From Oscillospiraceae bacterium (GTDB lineage Bacteria; Bacillota; Clostridia; Oscillospirales; Oscillospiraceae): a DNA stretch of 64,000 bases. The stretch's first letter is position 1. Each line of letters starts with the position of its first letter. The notes below the pieces were generated by a model. It was not told the origin of the DNA. It worked only from the letters and a program-made list of their open reading frames with translations, and ran no database searches. Shown here piece after piece: positions 34,171 to 42,968 of the stretch. The DNA lies in assembly GCA_910575265.1 (NCBI GenBank), contig CAJTEA010000008.1, forward strand, positions 62,001 to 126,000, read 5' to 3'. The translations under genes were made by a program, and so were the position numbers.

Positions 34171-35373
34171 ATGGGTTTCGTAATTGAAAATGGGTTTACT
34201 TACATCGCGTTTCTGATGTTCCTGTGTGGTGGCCTGCTGGCCTTGCAAAAGTACTGTAAGTGGAAGATCTTCAACATTGTTCCGCCGCTGGTGTGGATTT
34301 ACCTCATCGGCATGATCTGCTGTACTGCCGGCATGTTCAACTCCGAAGGCGTCTCCGCCGCTTACGGCGCGCTGAAAAACAATCTGCTGTACGCTATGAT
34401 TTTCGTCATGCTGCTGCGCTGCGACTTCCGGAAGATCGGCAAGCTGGGCGGAAGGCTCATCGCTATTTTCCTGGGCTGTTCCGTCACTCTGGCCGTGGGC
34501 TTCATCATCTTCTATCCTGTGCTCAAGGGCGCCATGGGCGGCGGCGAGAAGACCTGGGCCGCTACCGCCGCGCTGTACGCTTCCTGGGTGGGCGGCTCCG
34601 GCAACATGGCCGCCATGCAGGCCAATTACGGCGCGCTGATCGACGAGGGCGCTTACGGCTGTGCCCTGGCGCTGGATACCGTGTGCTACTCGGTGTGGAT
34701 TGCCCTGCTGCTGCTGGCGGTGAAGTTTGCCCCCAAGTGGAACAAGGCCACCCAAGCCGACACCTCCAAGCTGGATGCCTTGGCCGCCGCCGCCAACGCG
34801 GAAGTGGCCAAGGAGCAGAAGAGGGCCACCTCCGCCGACTGGATTTTTATAATTGGGATTGGCTTGATCGCCTCTGTGGTGTGCCAGAAGCTGGGCGCCA
34901 TGCTGGAGGCCTTCCTGGAGACCACCTTCATCGGCAATCTGTTTGGCACACCTACTTGCATTACCGTGATTGTCACGATACTGGGCCTGATCTGCGCCAT
35001 GACCCCCATGGGCAAGCTCCCCGCCATTGAGGAGCTGTCGAACGTTCTGCTGTACGCTGTGGTGGCCATGCTGGCCACCCAGGCTCCGCTGAACGCCCTG
35101 CTGGACGCCCCCATGTGGGTGGTCTACGGCATGCTGATCCTGGTCGTCCATGTGGCGCTGATGTTCTTGCTGTCCAAGGTGTTCCACTGGGATCTGTGCA
35201 TGGTGTCTACCGCCTCGGTGGCCAATATCGGCGGTTCCGCCTCCGCCCCCATCATTGCCTGCGCTTATGATTCCACATTTGCTGGTATCGGCATTCTGAT
35301 GGGAGTGCTGGGCGCCGCGGTTGGCAACTTCTTTGGTATGGGCATGGGCGCGATCCTGCGGCTGCTTGTCTAG
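34171..35373 (+). CDS. DUF819 family membrane protein, probable transporter
   Basis: A 400-residue protein with about ten transmembrane helices. Signatures: the WAATAALYASWVGGSGNMAAM loop (listed here in part) and the C-terminal STASVANIGGSASAPIIACA repeat of the same motif, typical of inverted-repeat secondary transporters. The family substrate is unknown. Its place between DUF3870 and a peptidase/epimerase set makes a dipeptide or amino-acid role plausible, as inference only. Confidence 0.82.
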   Translation: MGFVIENGFTYIAFLMFLCGGLLALQKYCKWKIFNIVPPLVWIYLIGMICCTAGMFNSEGVSAAYGALKNNLLYAMIFVMLLRCDFRKIGKLGGRLIAIFLGCSVTLAVGFIIFYPVLKGAMGGGEKTWAATAALYASWVGGSGNMAAMQANYGALIDEGAYGCALALDTVCYSVWIALLLLAVKFAPKWNKATQADTSKLDALAAAANAEVAKEQKRATSADWIFIIGIGLIASVVCQKLGAMLEAFLETTFIGNLFGTPTCITVIVTILGLICAMTPMGKLPAIEELSNVLLYAVVAMLATQAPLNALLDAPMWVVYGMLILVVHVALMFLLSKVFHWDLCMVSTASVANIGGSASAPIIACAYDSTFAGIGILMGVLGAAVGNFFGMGMGAILRLLV

Positions 35374-35417
35374 CCGGAATTGGCTTGGACGCCGTTCAAA
35401 CGCTTTTCTGAAAGGGC

Positions 35418-35445
35418 CCCGCCCCGGTGGGGGCGGGATTCCTTT
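35418..35445 (+). terminator. GC-rich hairpin, possible partial terminator
   Basis: CCCGCCCC (35418-35425) and GGGGCGGG (35430-35437) followed by ATTCCTTTT. The U tract is imperfect; it may only reduce transcription into the next gene. Confidence 0.4.
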
Positions 35446-35485
35446 TGCCTGAAAACGCCCGAATGAACGAAAAAGGAGATCTTTT

Positions 35486-36880
35486 ATGGACGTCAACAAC
35501 ACCTTCCGCAGCCTGAACGTTGGTCTGCCGGAGGACATCCTCCGCCGGAAGCTCTATGGGGATTTTGAGGGGGCTGTCCGCCTGATCGACCGGCGGCTGG
35601 CCTGGACGGGCCTTCCCCAGGGGCTGCGGGACTGTATGACCGCCCAGCGGGAAATGATGCTGCGCACGCCCCCCGACTACCCCTTTACCCGGGATCAGGC
35701 CCTGGCCCGGCTGCGGGAGCATGTCCCGGACTTCTCCGAAGCGGAGTTTGACCAGCGGGTGGACGACGGTAAGATCGGCTGGATTTACCTCAAGGGGGAG
35801 CCCCACTACTTTGCCCGCTTTTTCGAGACTATGTGCAAGGCGGATCACGAGTTCGCCCGCCGGGCGGGGGTGCGGCTCCATGGGGTGGAGAGCGTGGCCG
35901 GGGTCACCGGCGGGGAGGACCGGCTGGAGCGGTGTATCCGCCAGATGAAGGAACGGGGGAGCCTGTCCAACCGCATCCGTATCCGGGCCACTGTGCGGCT
36001 CCACAACGAGCGTTTTACCCCCGGTATGTTCCTGCGGGCCCATCTGCCCGTCCCCGCCGCCTGTGAGCAGCAGAGCGAGATCGTGATTGAGAAGATTTAC
36101 CCGGATGGGATCATCGCCCCTGAGGACGCCCTCCAGCGGACGGCGTGCTGGGAGGGGGAGTGGCAGGAGAATCCCCGGTTTTCCCTGGTGTACTCCTACA
36201 TCCATACCGCCCAGTACCACGACCTGTCCCGTCCGGGGACACAGCCGCTGGCCTCGGACGAGGAGCTGGCCCCTTTCCTGGTGGAGGAGGCCCCCCACAT
36301 CGTCTTTACCCCCTACCTCCGGGCGCTGGCGGCCCAGCTGACGGAGGGAGTGGACGAGCCGCTGGAGAAAGCACGGAGCGTCTACGACTTTATTACCTTG
36401 CATATGAAATATACCTTTATGCCCGCCTACTTCGGGCTGGAGAACATCGCCGAGAACTGCGCCCGCAGCTTCACCGGCGACTGCGGGGTGTTCGCCCTGC
36501 TGTTCATCACCCTGTGCCGGTGCGCCGGGGTTCCCGCCCAGTGGCAGAGCGGCCTGACCGCCGAGCCGGACTTCTGCGGCGGCCACGACTGGGCCCGGTT
36601 TTACGCTCCGGGCTATGGCTGGCTGTATGCTGACCCCTCCTACGGCACCGCCGCCGTCCGGGCGGGGAAGGAGGAACGGCGCGGGTTCTATTTTGGAAAC
36701 CTGGACCCCTACCGCATGGTGGCCAACCGGCAGTTCCAGGCCCCCTTTACCGTGGAGAAGACCCACTGGCGGGCCGATCCCTACGACAACCAGGTGGGCG
36801 AGCTGGAGACGGCGGACCGGGGCCTGACCTATGAAGAATTTGACCGCACCAAGGAAGTTCTGCTGTGTGAGGAGCTGTGA
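35486..36880 (+). CDS. Transglutaminase-like cysteine peptidase
   Basis: A 464-residue cytoplasmic protein (no signal). The catalytic triad of the transglutaminase-like fold is complete: Cys in FTGDCGVFALLFITLC (about 333), His in GGHDWARFYAPGYG (about 371) and Asp in LYADPSYGTA (about 385). The first 280 residues are an unrecognised N-terminal region. It neither resembles NlpC/P60 nor carries a wall-binding domain, so a peptide released into the cell is a likelier substrate than intact wall. It precedes the dipeptidase by eight bases. Confidence 0.82.
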   Translation: MDVNNTFRSLNVGLPEDILRRKLYGDFEGAVRLIDRRLAWTGLPQGLRDCMTAQREMMLRTPPDYPFTRDQALARLREHVPDFSEAEFDQRVDDGKIGWIYLKGEPHYFARFFETMCKADHEFARRAGVRLHGVESVAGVTGGEDRLERCIRQMKERGSLSNRIRIRATVRLHNERFTPGMFLRAHLPVPAACEQQSEIVIEKIYPDGIIAPEDALQRTACWEGEWQENPRFSLVYSYIHTAQYHDLSRPGTQPLASDEELAPFLVEEAPHIVFTPYLRALAAQLTEGVDEPLEKARSVYDFITLHMKYTFMPAYFGLENIAENCARSFTGDCGVFALLFITLCRCAGVPAQWQSGLTAEPDFCGGHDWARFYAPGYGWLYADPSYGTAAVRAGKEERRGFYFGNLDPYRMVANRQFQAPFTVEKTHWRADPYDNQVGELETADRGLTYEEFDRTKEVLLCEEL

Positions 36881-36888
36881 GGAGAGAA

Positions 36889-38259
36889 ATGGAACTATAT
36901 GAATTGATTGAACAGAGCAAGAATGAGCTGGTGCGGGACCTCCAGGGCTGTATCCGGATTCCCAGTGTGGAGGCCCGTGACAGCGGCGGCTATCCCTACG
37001 GCGAGCAGGTCCACCGCTGTCTGCGCTACATGCTGGACGCCGCCCAGAGGCTGGGGTTTTCGACCCACAACATGGACGAGCAGGTGGGCTGGTGCGAGTA
37101 TGGCGAGGGGGAAGAGATGGTGGCGGTGCTCAGCCATCTGGACGTGGTCCCCGAGGGGGACGGCTGGTCGGTTCCGCCCTATGAGGGCCGGGTGGTGGAC
37201 GGCAAAATTTATGGCCGGGGCGCCATGGATGACAAGGGTCCCGCCCTGTGCGCCCTCTACGCCCTGAAGGCGGTCCGGGATGCCGGCCTGCCGTTGAAGC
37301 GCCGGGTTCGCCTGATTTTCGGCCTGAACGAGGAGACGGGCAGCGCCGACATGAAGTATTACACCGCCCACGGGGGAGAGGTTCCGGTGATGGGCATTAC
37401 GCCCGACGGGGAGTACCCGGTGATTAACGGGGAAAAGGGGTTGGTCACCCAGTTTTTTGCCAAAGAGCTTCACCAGACCGGAGAAATCCGTCTGCTGGAG
37501 CTGGACGGCGGCACAGCCCACAATATCGTTCCCGCCCAGGCCTCGGCGGCGCTGGCCTGCTCTCCGGAGCTGGCGGAGCAGATCGCGGCCCGCCGGGTGG
37601 GCAAGGTGCGGTGCGCCCTCATTCCGGATGGCGTCCGGGTAGAGGCCGAGGGGATCGGGGCTCACGGCGGCACCCCCGGCGAGGGGGAGAACGCCATTGG
37701 CCGGCTGATGCTGTTCCTGTCCGCTCTGCCCCTGGAGGGGGATTTGAAGGACGCGGTGGACCTGCTGGCTGGCCGGCTGGGTATGGAGTACGACGGGAAG
37801 TCGATGGGAATCGCCATGGCGGACGAGCTGTCCGGCGGGCTGACCATGAACCTGGGTGTGGCGAAGCTGGAGGGGGACACCCTCACCGTCAAGCTGAACT
37901 ACCGCTATCCCGTCACCCGGAGCTTTGGGGAGTGCGGTCCCCAGGTAAAAGCCGCCTTTGAGGGGGCCGGGTTCCATGAAACCCACTTCCTCCACAAGGA
38001 AGCCCTCTACATGCCGGCCGACAGCCCGCTGGTGAGCAAACTGATGAAGGTGTATACCGGATACACTGGCCGGCAGGATCCGCCCAAGTGCATCGGCGGC
38101 GGCACTTACGCCAAGATGATACCCAACACCCTGGCTTTCGGCCCCATTTTTCCCGGGGACGAGGTCCGGGAGCACAAGCCCGACGAATATATGGAGCTGT
38201 CCCGTCTGATGGACAACACCAAGCTTTTGGCCAGCGCCATCTATGAGATGGCCCGTTGA
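36889..38259 (+). CDS. M20 family dipeptidase (PepV/Sapep type)
   Basis: A 456-residue zinc peptidase. Metal and catalytic residues are visible: SHLDVVPEGDGW (His, Asp), YGRGAMDDKGP (bridging Asp), GLNEETGSADMKYY (catalytic Glu-Glu), MGITPDGEYPVINGEKG (Asp) and the C-terminal HKPDEYMELS (His). It cleaves dipeptides, often with beta-Ala or D-residues. The ATG at 36889 follows GAGGAG; a GTG four codons earlier is less well placed. It is coupled to the transglutaminase-like gene. Confidence 0.92.
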   Translation: MELYELIEQSKNELVRDLQGCIRIPSVEARDSGGYPYGEQVHRCLRYMLDAAQRLGFSTHNMDEQVGWCEYGEGEEMVAVLSHLDVVPEGDGWSVPPYEGRVVDGKIYGRGAMDDKGPALCALYALKAVRDAGLPLKRRVRLIFGLNEETGSADMKYYTAHGGEVPVMGITPDGEYPVINGEKGLVTQFFAKELHQTGEIRLLELDGGTAHNIVPAQASAALACSPELAEQIAARRVGKVRCALIPDGVRVEAEGIGAHGGTPGEGENAIGRLMLFLSALPLEGDLKDAVDLLAGRLGMEYDGKSMGIAMADELSGGLTMNLGVAKLEGDTLTVKLNYRYPVTRSFGECGPQVKAAFEGAGFHETHFLHKEALYMPADSPLVSKLMKVYTGYTGRQDPPKCIGGGTYAKMIPNTLAFGPIFPGDEVREHKPDEYMELSRLMDNTKLLASAIYEMAR

Positions 38260-38280
38260 TTTCTGAAAAGGAAGGATTCT

Positions 38281-39369
38281 ATGAAAATAACAGAGGTAAA
38301 ACTGGGCCGGATATCCGTCCCTCTGCGGGTGCCCTTCAAGACTGCCCTGCGCTCCGTCAACAGCGTGGAGGACGTGATCGTGGAGGTTCACACCGACACC
38401 GGAGCTGTTGGCTACGGCGAGGCGCCCCCCACCGGGGCTATCACCGGAGACACCACTGGAGCGATCATCGGTGCCATTCAGGACCACATCGCCAGGAGCG
38501 TCGTGGGCCGGGATGTGGACGACTTTGAGGACGTGCTCCAGACCGTTCAGAAGTGCGTTGTGAAGAACACCAGCGCCAAGGCCGCTGTGGATATGGCCTT
38601 ATGGGACCTGTACGGCCAGCTGTACAAGATTCCCGTCCACAAGCTGATGGGCGGGGCCCGAAAGCGGATTGTCACCGACATCACCATCAGCGTCAATCCT
38701 CCCGAGGAGATGGCGCGGGACGCCGTCAACGCGGTGGCGCGGGGCTACGAGACGCTGAAAATCAAAGTAGGCGTTAATCCTGAGCTGGACGTAGCCAGGC
38801 TCACCGCCGTCCGGAAGGCCATCGGCGACAAGACCCGCATCTGTATCGACGCCAATCAGGCCTGGAATCCCAAGCAGGCGGTCCGTCTGCTGAACCAGAT
38901 GCAGGACAGGGGGCTGGACATCGAGTTCGTGGAGCAGCCCGTTCAGGCCCACGACTTCCAGGGCCTGAAATACGTCACCGAGCGGTCCTACGTCCCCGTT
39001 CTGGCCGACGAGAGCGTGTTTTCCCCCGAGGACGCTGTGACGATCATGCGGATGGGCGCCGCCGACCTGGTGAACATCAAGCTGATGAAGTGCGGGGGAC
39101 TGTACAACGCCCTGAAAATCGCCTCCGCCGCTGAGGTCTACGGGGTGGAGTGTATGATCGGCTGTATGCTGGAGGCTAAGATTTCCGTCAACGCCGCCGT
39201 CCATCTGGCCTGCGCCAAAAAGATCATCACCAAGGTGGACCTGGACGGCCCGGTGCTGTGCAGCGAGGACCCCATTCTGGGCGGCGCGGTGTTCCAGGAA
39301 CAGCTGATTACCGTCTCTGACGAGCCCGGTCTGGGCATCAAGGGCGTGGAAGGAATCCGGTATCTGTGA
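38281..39369 (+). CDS. Dipeptide epimerase (L-Ala-D/L-Glu epimerase type)
   Basis: A 362-residue enolase-superfamily enzyme of the muconate lactonizing subgroup. The active-site lysine pair is seen as TLKIKVG (KxK) and later VNIKLMKCGG (second Lys). Metal ligands are in CIDANQAWN (Asp), EFVEQPV (Glu) and LADESVF (Asp). This pattern fits Ala-Glu epimerases (YcjG, YkfB). It would turn L-Ala-D-Glu from murein peptides into L-Ala-L-Glu, which the adjoining dipeptidase can split. Substrate assignment is by family and context. Confidence 0.88.
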   Translation: MKITEVKLGRISVPLRVPFKTALRSVNSVEDVIVEVHTDTGAVGYGEAPPTGAITGDTTGAIIGAIQDHIARSVVGRDVDDFEDVLQTVQKCVVKNTSAKAAVDMALWDLYGQLYKIPVHKLMGGARKRIVTDITISVNPPEEMARDAVNAVARGYETLKIKVGVNPELDVARLTAVRKAIGDKTRICIDANQAWNPKQAVRLLNQMQDRGLDIEFVEQPVQAHDFQGLKYVTERSYVPVLADESVFSPEDAVTIMRMGAADLVNIKLMKCGGLYNALKIASAAEVYGVECMIGCMLEAKISVNAAVHLACAKKIITKVDLDGPVLCSEDPILGGAVFQEQLITVSDEPGLGIKGVEGIRYL

Positions 39370-39409
39370 GGAGAAACCGTTTTTTTCCAATCAAAGGCCG
39401 CTTTGGCGC

Positions 39410-39438
39410 TTGCAACCTGTTTCCCGCTGTGATATGAT
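39410..39438 (+). promoter_or_regulatory. Sigma-A promoter
   Basis: TTGCAA (39410-39415), a 17-base spacer and TATGAT (39433-39438), about 45 bases before the next gene. Confidence 0.7.
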
Positions 39439-39483
39439 AAAAGAAACAGTCGAATCATGGTATGGACGTAAGGAGATGAGCCA

Positions 39484-40029
39484 ATGGCCGATCACAGGAA
39501 CGCTCCGGCGGCGGAGACAAGGCTGAGTCCGGAACTGTTGGCGGAGGTATGCAGGGCCCTGAATTTTGATCCGGCGGAATTTGCCAAGCGCCACGCTGAG
39601 GAGTTTACCCGCCAGTATCTGCGGGCGGATGGAATGCTCAAAGGCGTGGGGGAGGGGGAGGAGATCCTCCTCTACCTGGCCAAGCGGGTAAATGAGTGCC
39701 TGTCCAAGGCGGAGTACGCGCTGCTGTCCTATATTGAGTATACCGGGCGAAGTCCCAGAGCGGAGGAGGACGACGGGTTCGGTGAGGCGGTGTCCCACTA
39801 TCTTCAGGCCCGGAAAAGGATTGGTACAGACTGGCTCTATCTGTTCGAGCGGGAACAGGCCAAAACGCCCTGCCTGAACGCCTATCCACAGATGTACGCC
39901 CTGGCTCATGCCATGTACGATTTTATCCTGGAAACGGAGGAGTTTAAGGAAGTGGTCTGGACCAACGGTCCCAACACCTGGCCTGACCCGGCAAAATTAA
40001 GGCATGAGAAAAGTAATCCGCCGGAATAG
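39484..40029 (+). CDS. Hypothetical soluble protein
   Basis: A 181-residue, mostly helical, acidic protein without signal or membrane segment. I do not recognise it. Features: LSPELLAEVCRALNFDPAEF near the start, and a conserved-looking aromatic C-terminal part (RIGTDWLYLFEREQ, QMYALAHAMYDFIL). It has its own promoter, a TAAGGAGA site and a terminator that begins within its stop codon. Confidence 0.7.
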   Translation: MADHRNAPAAETRLSPELLAEVCRALNFDPAEFAKRHAEEFTRQYLRADGMLKGVGEGEEILLYLAKRVNECLSKAEYALLSYIEYTGRSPRAEEDDGFGEAVSHYLQARKRIGTDWLYLFEREQAKTPCLNAYPQMYALAHAMYDFILETEEFKEVVWTNGPNTWPDPAKLRHEKSNPPE

Positions 40030-40046
40030 TCCGGCGGATGCTTTTA
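40016..40046 (+). terminator. Rho-independent terminator
   Basis: Arms ATCCGCCGGA (40016-40025) and TCCGGCGGAT (40030-40039), an ATAG loop and a T run. The loop contains the stop codon of the preceding gene. Confidence 0.85.
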
Positions 40047-40096
40047 TATGTAAAAGATGCATTGTTTTTCCGGGTGAAATATGGTACATTCGCCCA

Positions 40097-40125
40097 TTGA
40101 CGAGGGAAAGCGAACAAGCTAAAAT
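40097..40125 (+). promoter_or_regulatory. Sigma-A promoter for cysK-nifS-iscU
   Basis: TTGACG (40097-40102), a 17-base spacer and TAAAAT (40120-40125). The start of transcription is near 40132. Confidence 0.75.
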
Positions 40126-40133
40126 GCAATTAA

Positions 40134-40150
40134 CCTACTTGATAAGTTGG
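40134..40150. promoter_or_regulatory. Candidate Rrf2-type (CymR/IscR-like) operator
   Basis: CCTACTT-GAT-AAGTTGG, a 17-base palindrome with one mismatched pair, right at the transcription start of cysK. The ACTTGATAAGT core and flanking AT-rich bases resemble sites of Rrf2-family regulators that control cysteine and Fe-S genes. Confidence 0.55.
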
Positions 40151-40175
40151 TAATTAAGAATGGGAGGAATTCCGG

Positions 40176-41108
40176 ATGAGTCATGTATATACATCCGCCG
40201 ACCAGCTGATCGGCAAAACGCCCCTGCTGGAGCTGAAACGAATTGAGCGGGAGGAGAAGCTGGAGGCCCGTATTCTGGCCAAGCTGGAGTACTTTAACCC
40301 CGCCGGCTCAGTAAAGGACCGCGTCGCCAAGGCGATGCTGGATGAGGGGGAGGCCAGCGGACGGCTGAAGGCCGGCTCGGTGATTATTGAGCCCACTTCC
40401 GGAAACACCGGGATTGGCCTGGCCTCCGTGGCGGCGGCCCGGGGTTACCGGATTATCATTGTCATGCCGGAGACCATGAGCGTGGAGCGGCGGCAGCTGA
40501 TGAAAGCCTACGGCGCGGAGCTGGTGCTTACCGAGGGCGCCAAAGGTATGAAGGGAGCCATCGCCAAGGCGGAGGAGCTGGCCGCGGAGATTCCCGACAG
40601 CTTTATCCCCGGGCAGTTTGTCAATCCCTCCAATCCCGCCGCCCACCGGGCCACCACCGGACCGGAGATCTGGGAGGACACCGAAGGCAAGGTGGACATC
40701 TTCGTGGCCGGTGTAGGCACCGGCGGTACCGTTACGGGTGTGGGCCAGTATTTGAAGGAACGGAATCCGGCGGTGAAGGTGGTGGCGGTGGAGCCTAAGG
40801 ATTCCCCCGTCCTCAGCGAGGGCCGCGGCGGAGCCCACAAGATTCAGGGCATCGGCGCGGGTTTTGTCCCCGATGTGTTGGATACCGGGGTCTATGACGA
40901 GGTTTTGCCCGTGTCCAATGAGGACGCCTTTGCCGCCGGCCGGCTGGTGGGACGGAAGGAGGGTGTTCTGGTGGGCATCTCCTCCGGCGCGGCGCTCCAT
41001 GCCGCCATCCAGCTGGCCAAACGGCCGGAGCATAAAGGTAAGACCATAGTGGTCCTGATGCCGGATACCGGCGACCGGTATCTGTCCACCCCGCTGTTTA
41101 CAGACTGA
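40176..41108 (+). CDS. cysK: Cysteine synthase A (O-acetylserine sulfhydrylase)
   Basis: A 310-residue PLP enzyme making cysteine from O-acetylserine and sulfide. The PLP lysine is in NPAGSVKDR; the substrate loop is [11 protein letters not shown], the phosphate cup [12 protein letters not shown], and SSGAA follows near the C-terminus. GGGAGGAATT precedes the ATG. It heads a three-gene operon that links cysteine production to sulfur transfer. Confidence 0.96.
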   Translation: MSHVYTSADQLIGKTPLLELKRIEREEKLEARILAKLEYFNPAGSVKDRVAKAMLDEGEASGRLKAGSVIIEPTSGNTGIGLASVAAARGYRIIIVMPETMSVERRQLMKAYGAELVLTEGAKGMKGAIAKAEELAAEIPDSFIPGQFVNPSNPAAHRATTGPEIWEDTEGKVDIFVAGVGTGGTVTGVGQYLKERNPAVKVVAVEPKDSPVLSEGRGGAHKIQGIGAGFVPDVLDTGVYDEVLPVSNEDAFAAGRLVGRKEGVLVGISSGAALHAAIQLAKRPEHKGKTIVVLMPDTGDRYLSTPLFTD

Positions 41109-41128
41109 TTGACAGAGAGGATATCCGT

Positions 41129-42313
41129 ATGATTTACGCAGACAACGCGGCTACCACCCGAATGAGCCGCGCCGCAATTGACGCGATGCTGGCCTGTATG
41201 GAGGACAACTGGGGTAACCCCTCCAGTCTGTACGGGGCGGGCCAGCGGGCGAACGAGGCGTTGCAGGACGCCAGGGAGCGGATCGCCGCCTGTATCGGCG
41301 CTTCTCCCAAAGAGCTCACTTTCACCTCCAGCGGCAGCGAGGCGGACAATCAGGCTCTGATTTCCGCCGCCCGGCTGGGGGAGCGGAGAGGCAGGAGACA
41401 CATTCTTTCCACCGCGTTTGAGCACCACGCCGTTCTGCATACCTTAAAAAAACTGGAGCGGGAGGGCTTTGAGGTGGAGCTTCTTCTGGTGGGGGAGAAG
41501 GGGACGGTTACCGCTCAACAGGTGGCGGCGGCTATCCGGGAGGATACCTGTCTGGTCACCGCCATGTACGCCAACAACGAGGTTGGCTCCGTCCTGCCCG
41601 TCGGGGAGATCGGCGCGGTGTGCCGGGCCAGGGGTGTGCTGTTCCATACCGACGCGGTTCAGGCGGCGGGCCATCTGCCCATCCAGGTGGAAAAGCAGAA
41701 TATTGACCTGCTCTCCCTGTCCGCCCACAAATTCCACGGTCCCAAAGGGGCGGGGGCGCTGTATGCCCGCCAAGGCGTCCCGCTGGTCAACGTGATCGAA
41801 GGCGGTGCCCAGGAGCGGGGCAAGCGGGCCGGCACGGAGAACGTCCCCGCTATTGTGGGCATGGCGGCGGCCCTGGAGGAGGCCTGTGCCCACATGGAGG
41901 AAAACGCGGAAAAGGTGTCCGCCCTGCGGGACAGGCTGATCGCGGGGCTGAGCCGGATTCCTCACTGCGGCCTCAACGGCGACCCGGTGAACCGCCTGCC
42001 CGGCAATGTAAACTTCTGCTTCGAGGGCGTCGAGGGGGAGAGTCTGCTTCTGCTGTTGGATGACAGGGGCATCTGCGCCTCCTCCGGCTCTGCCTGTACC
42101 TCCGGGTCGCTGGATCCCAGCCATGTGCTGCTGGCCATCGGACGGCCCCACGAGGTGGCCCACGGGTCTCTGCGCCTGTCCCTCTGCGCTGAGAACACCG
42201 AAGAAGATGTAGATGCCATTCTGAGGGCGGTCCCGGAGGTTGTGGCCTATCTGCGCGATATGTCCCCGCTGTGGAAGGATAAGATCAGCGGCAAGAGAGC
42301 CTTTGTGCTCTGA
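41129..42313 (+). CDS. Cysteine desulfurase (NifS/IscS family)
   Basis: A 394-residue class V PLP enzyme. The PLP lysine is in SAHKFHGPKG; FTSSGSEADNQAL and TDAVQAAGHLP are cofactor contacts. The persulfide cysteine lies in SSGSACTSGS, the group I type loop. It takes sulfur from cysteine and passes it to the IscU/NifU scaffold encoded 15 bases downstream. Confidence 0.95.
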   Translation: MIYADNAATTRMSRAAIDAMLACMEDNWGNPSSLYGAGQRANEALQDARERIAACIGASPKELTFTSSGSEADNQALISAARLGERRGRRHILSTAFEHHAVLHTLKKLEREGFEVELLLVGEKGTVTAQQVAAAIREDTCLVTAMYANNEVGSVLPVGEIGAVCRARGVLFHTDAVQAAGHLPIQVEKQNIDLLSLSAHKFHGPKGAGALYARQGVPLVNVIEGGAQERGKRAGTENVPAIVGMAAALEEACAHMEENAEKVSALRDRLIAGLSRIPHCGLNGDPVNRLPGNVNFCFEGVEGESLLLLLDDRGICASSGSACTSGSLDPSHVLLAIGRPHEVAHGSLRLSLCAENTEEDVDAILRAVPEVVAYLRDMSPLWKDKISGKRAFVL

Positions 42314-42328
42314 GAAAGGAGAAGAACT

Positions 42329-42763
42329 GTGGCGCTCTACAGTGAAAAAGTGATGGATCACTTCCGCGATCCCCGGAACGTGGGCGTTCTGGAGGACGCC
42401 AACGGCATAGGCCAGGTAGGCAACGCCGTCTGCGGGGATATTATGAAGATTTATCTGAAAATTGAGAAGGATATCGTGGCCGACGTGAAGTTTGAGACCT
42501 TCGGCTGCGGTTCCGCCATCGCCTCCAGCTCTATGGCCACCGAGCTGATCAAGGGCAAGCCCCTGTCCGAGGTGCTGAAGCTCACCAACCAGGCGGTCAC
42601 CGAGGCGCTGGACGGCTTGCCCGCCCACAAGCTCCACTGCTCCGTTCTGGCGGAGGAGGCGATCCGCGCGGCGGTGAAGGACTACTATGACCGGAACGGC
42701 ATCCCCTATGACCCCAAAGACTTTCCCGACTGTGATTCCTGTGAAAGTTGTCACGCCGGATAA
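42329..42763 (+). CDS. iscU: Iron-sulfur cluster scaffold IscU/NifU N-domain type
   Basis: A 144-residue scaffold with the three cluster-ligand cysteines in NAVCGDIMKIYL, FGCGSAIASSS and KLHCSVLAEEA, and Asp after the first Cys. The C-terminal tail CDSCESCHAG adds three cysteines, common in clostridial NifU-like proteins. It starts at a GTG after AAAGGAG. Last gene of the operon, followed by a terminator. Confidence 0.95.
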   Translation: MALYSEKVMDHFRDPRNVGVLEDANGIGQVGNAVCGDIMKIYLKIEKDIVADVKFETFGCGSAIASSSMATELIKGKPLSEVLKLTNQAVTEALDGLPAHKLHCSVLAEEAIRAAVKDYYDRNGIPYDPKDFPDCDSCESCHAG

Positions 42764-42785
42764 AAACAGAACAATTGTAATGAGT

Positions 42786-42823
42786 AAAAGCCCGGATTCG
42801 TTTGGAAAGAGTCCGGGCTTTTT
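42786..42823 (+). terminator. Rho-independent terminator of cysK-nifS-iscU
   Basis: Arms AAAAGCCCGGA (42786-42796) and TCCGGGCTTTT (42812-42822) with a 15-base loop and T run. Confidence 0.88.
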
Positions 42824-42968
42824 CTCGTCTTTGGGTCATAACGGTGAAAATGCTGTTTTCCGGGGGGAAAATCGAAAAAGGTTTGGTAAAAATGGCGGTT
42901 GAATTCTTTTGACTATTGCACTACTATAATAAAGCGCTAACGCAATAGCGTGAAGCGAGGAGAAAGGG

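Noticed and set aside
42900-42960. TTGACT and TATAAT before hisZ as a promoter
   Set aside because: The two boxes are only ten bases apart, too close for one sigma-A promoter; no T-box features were found either.
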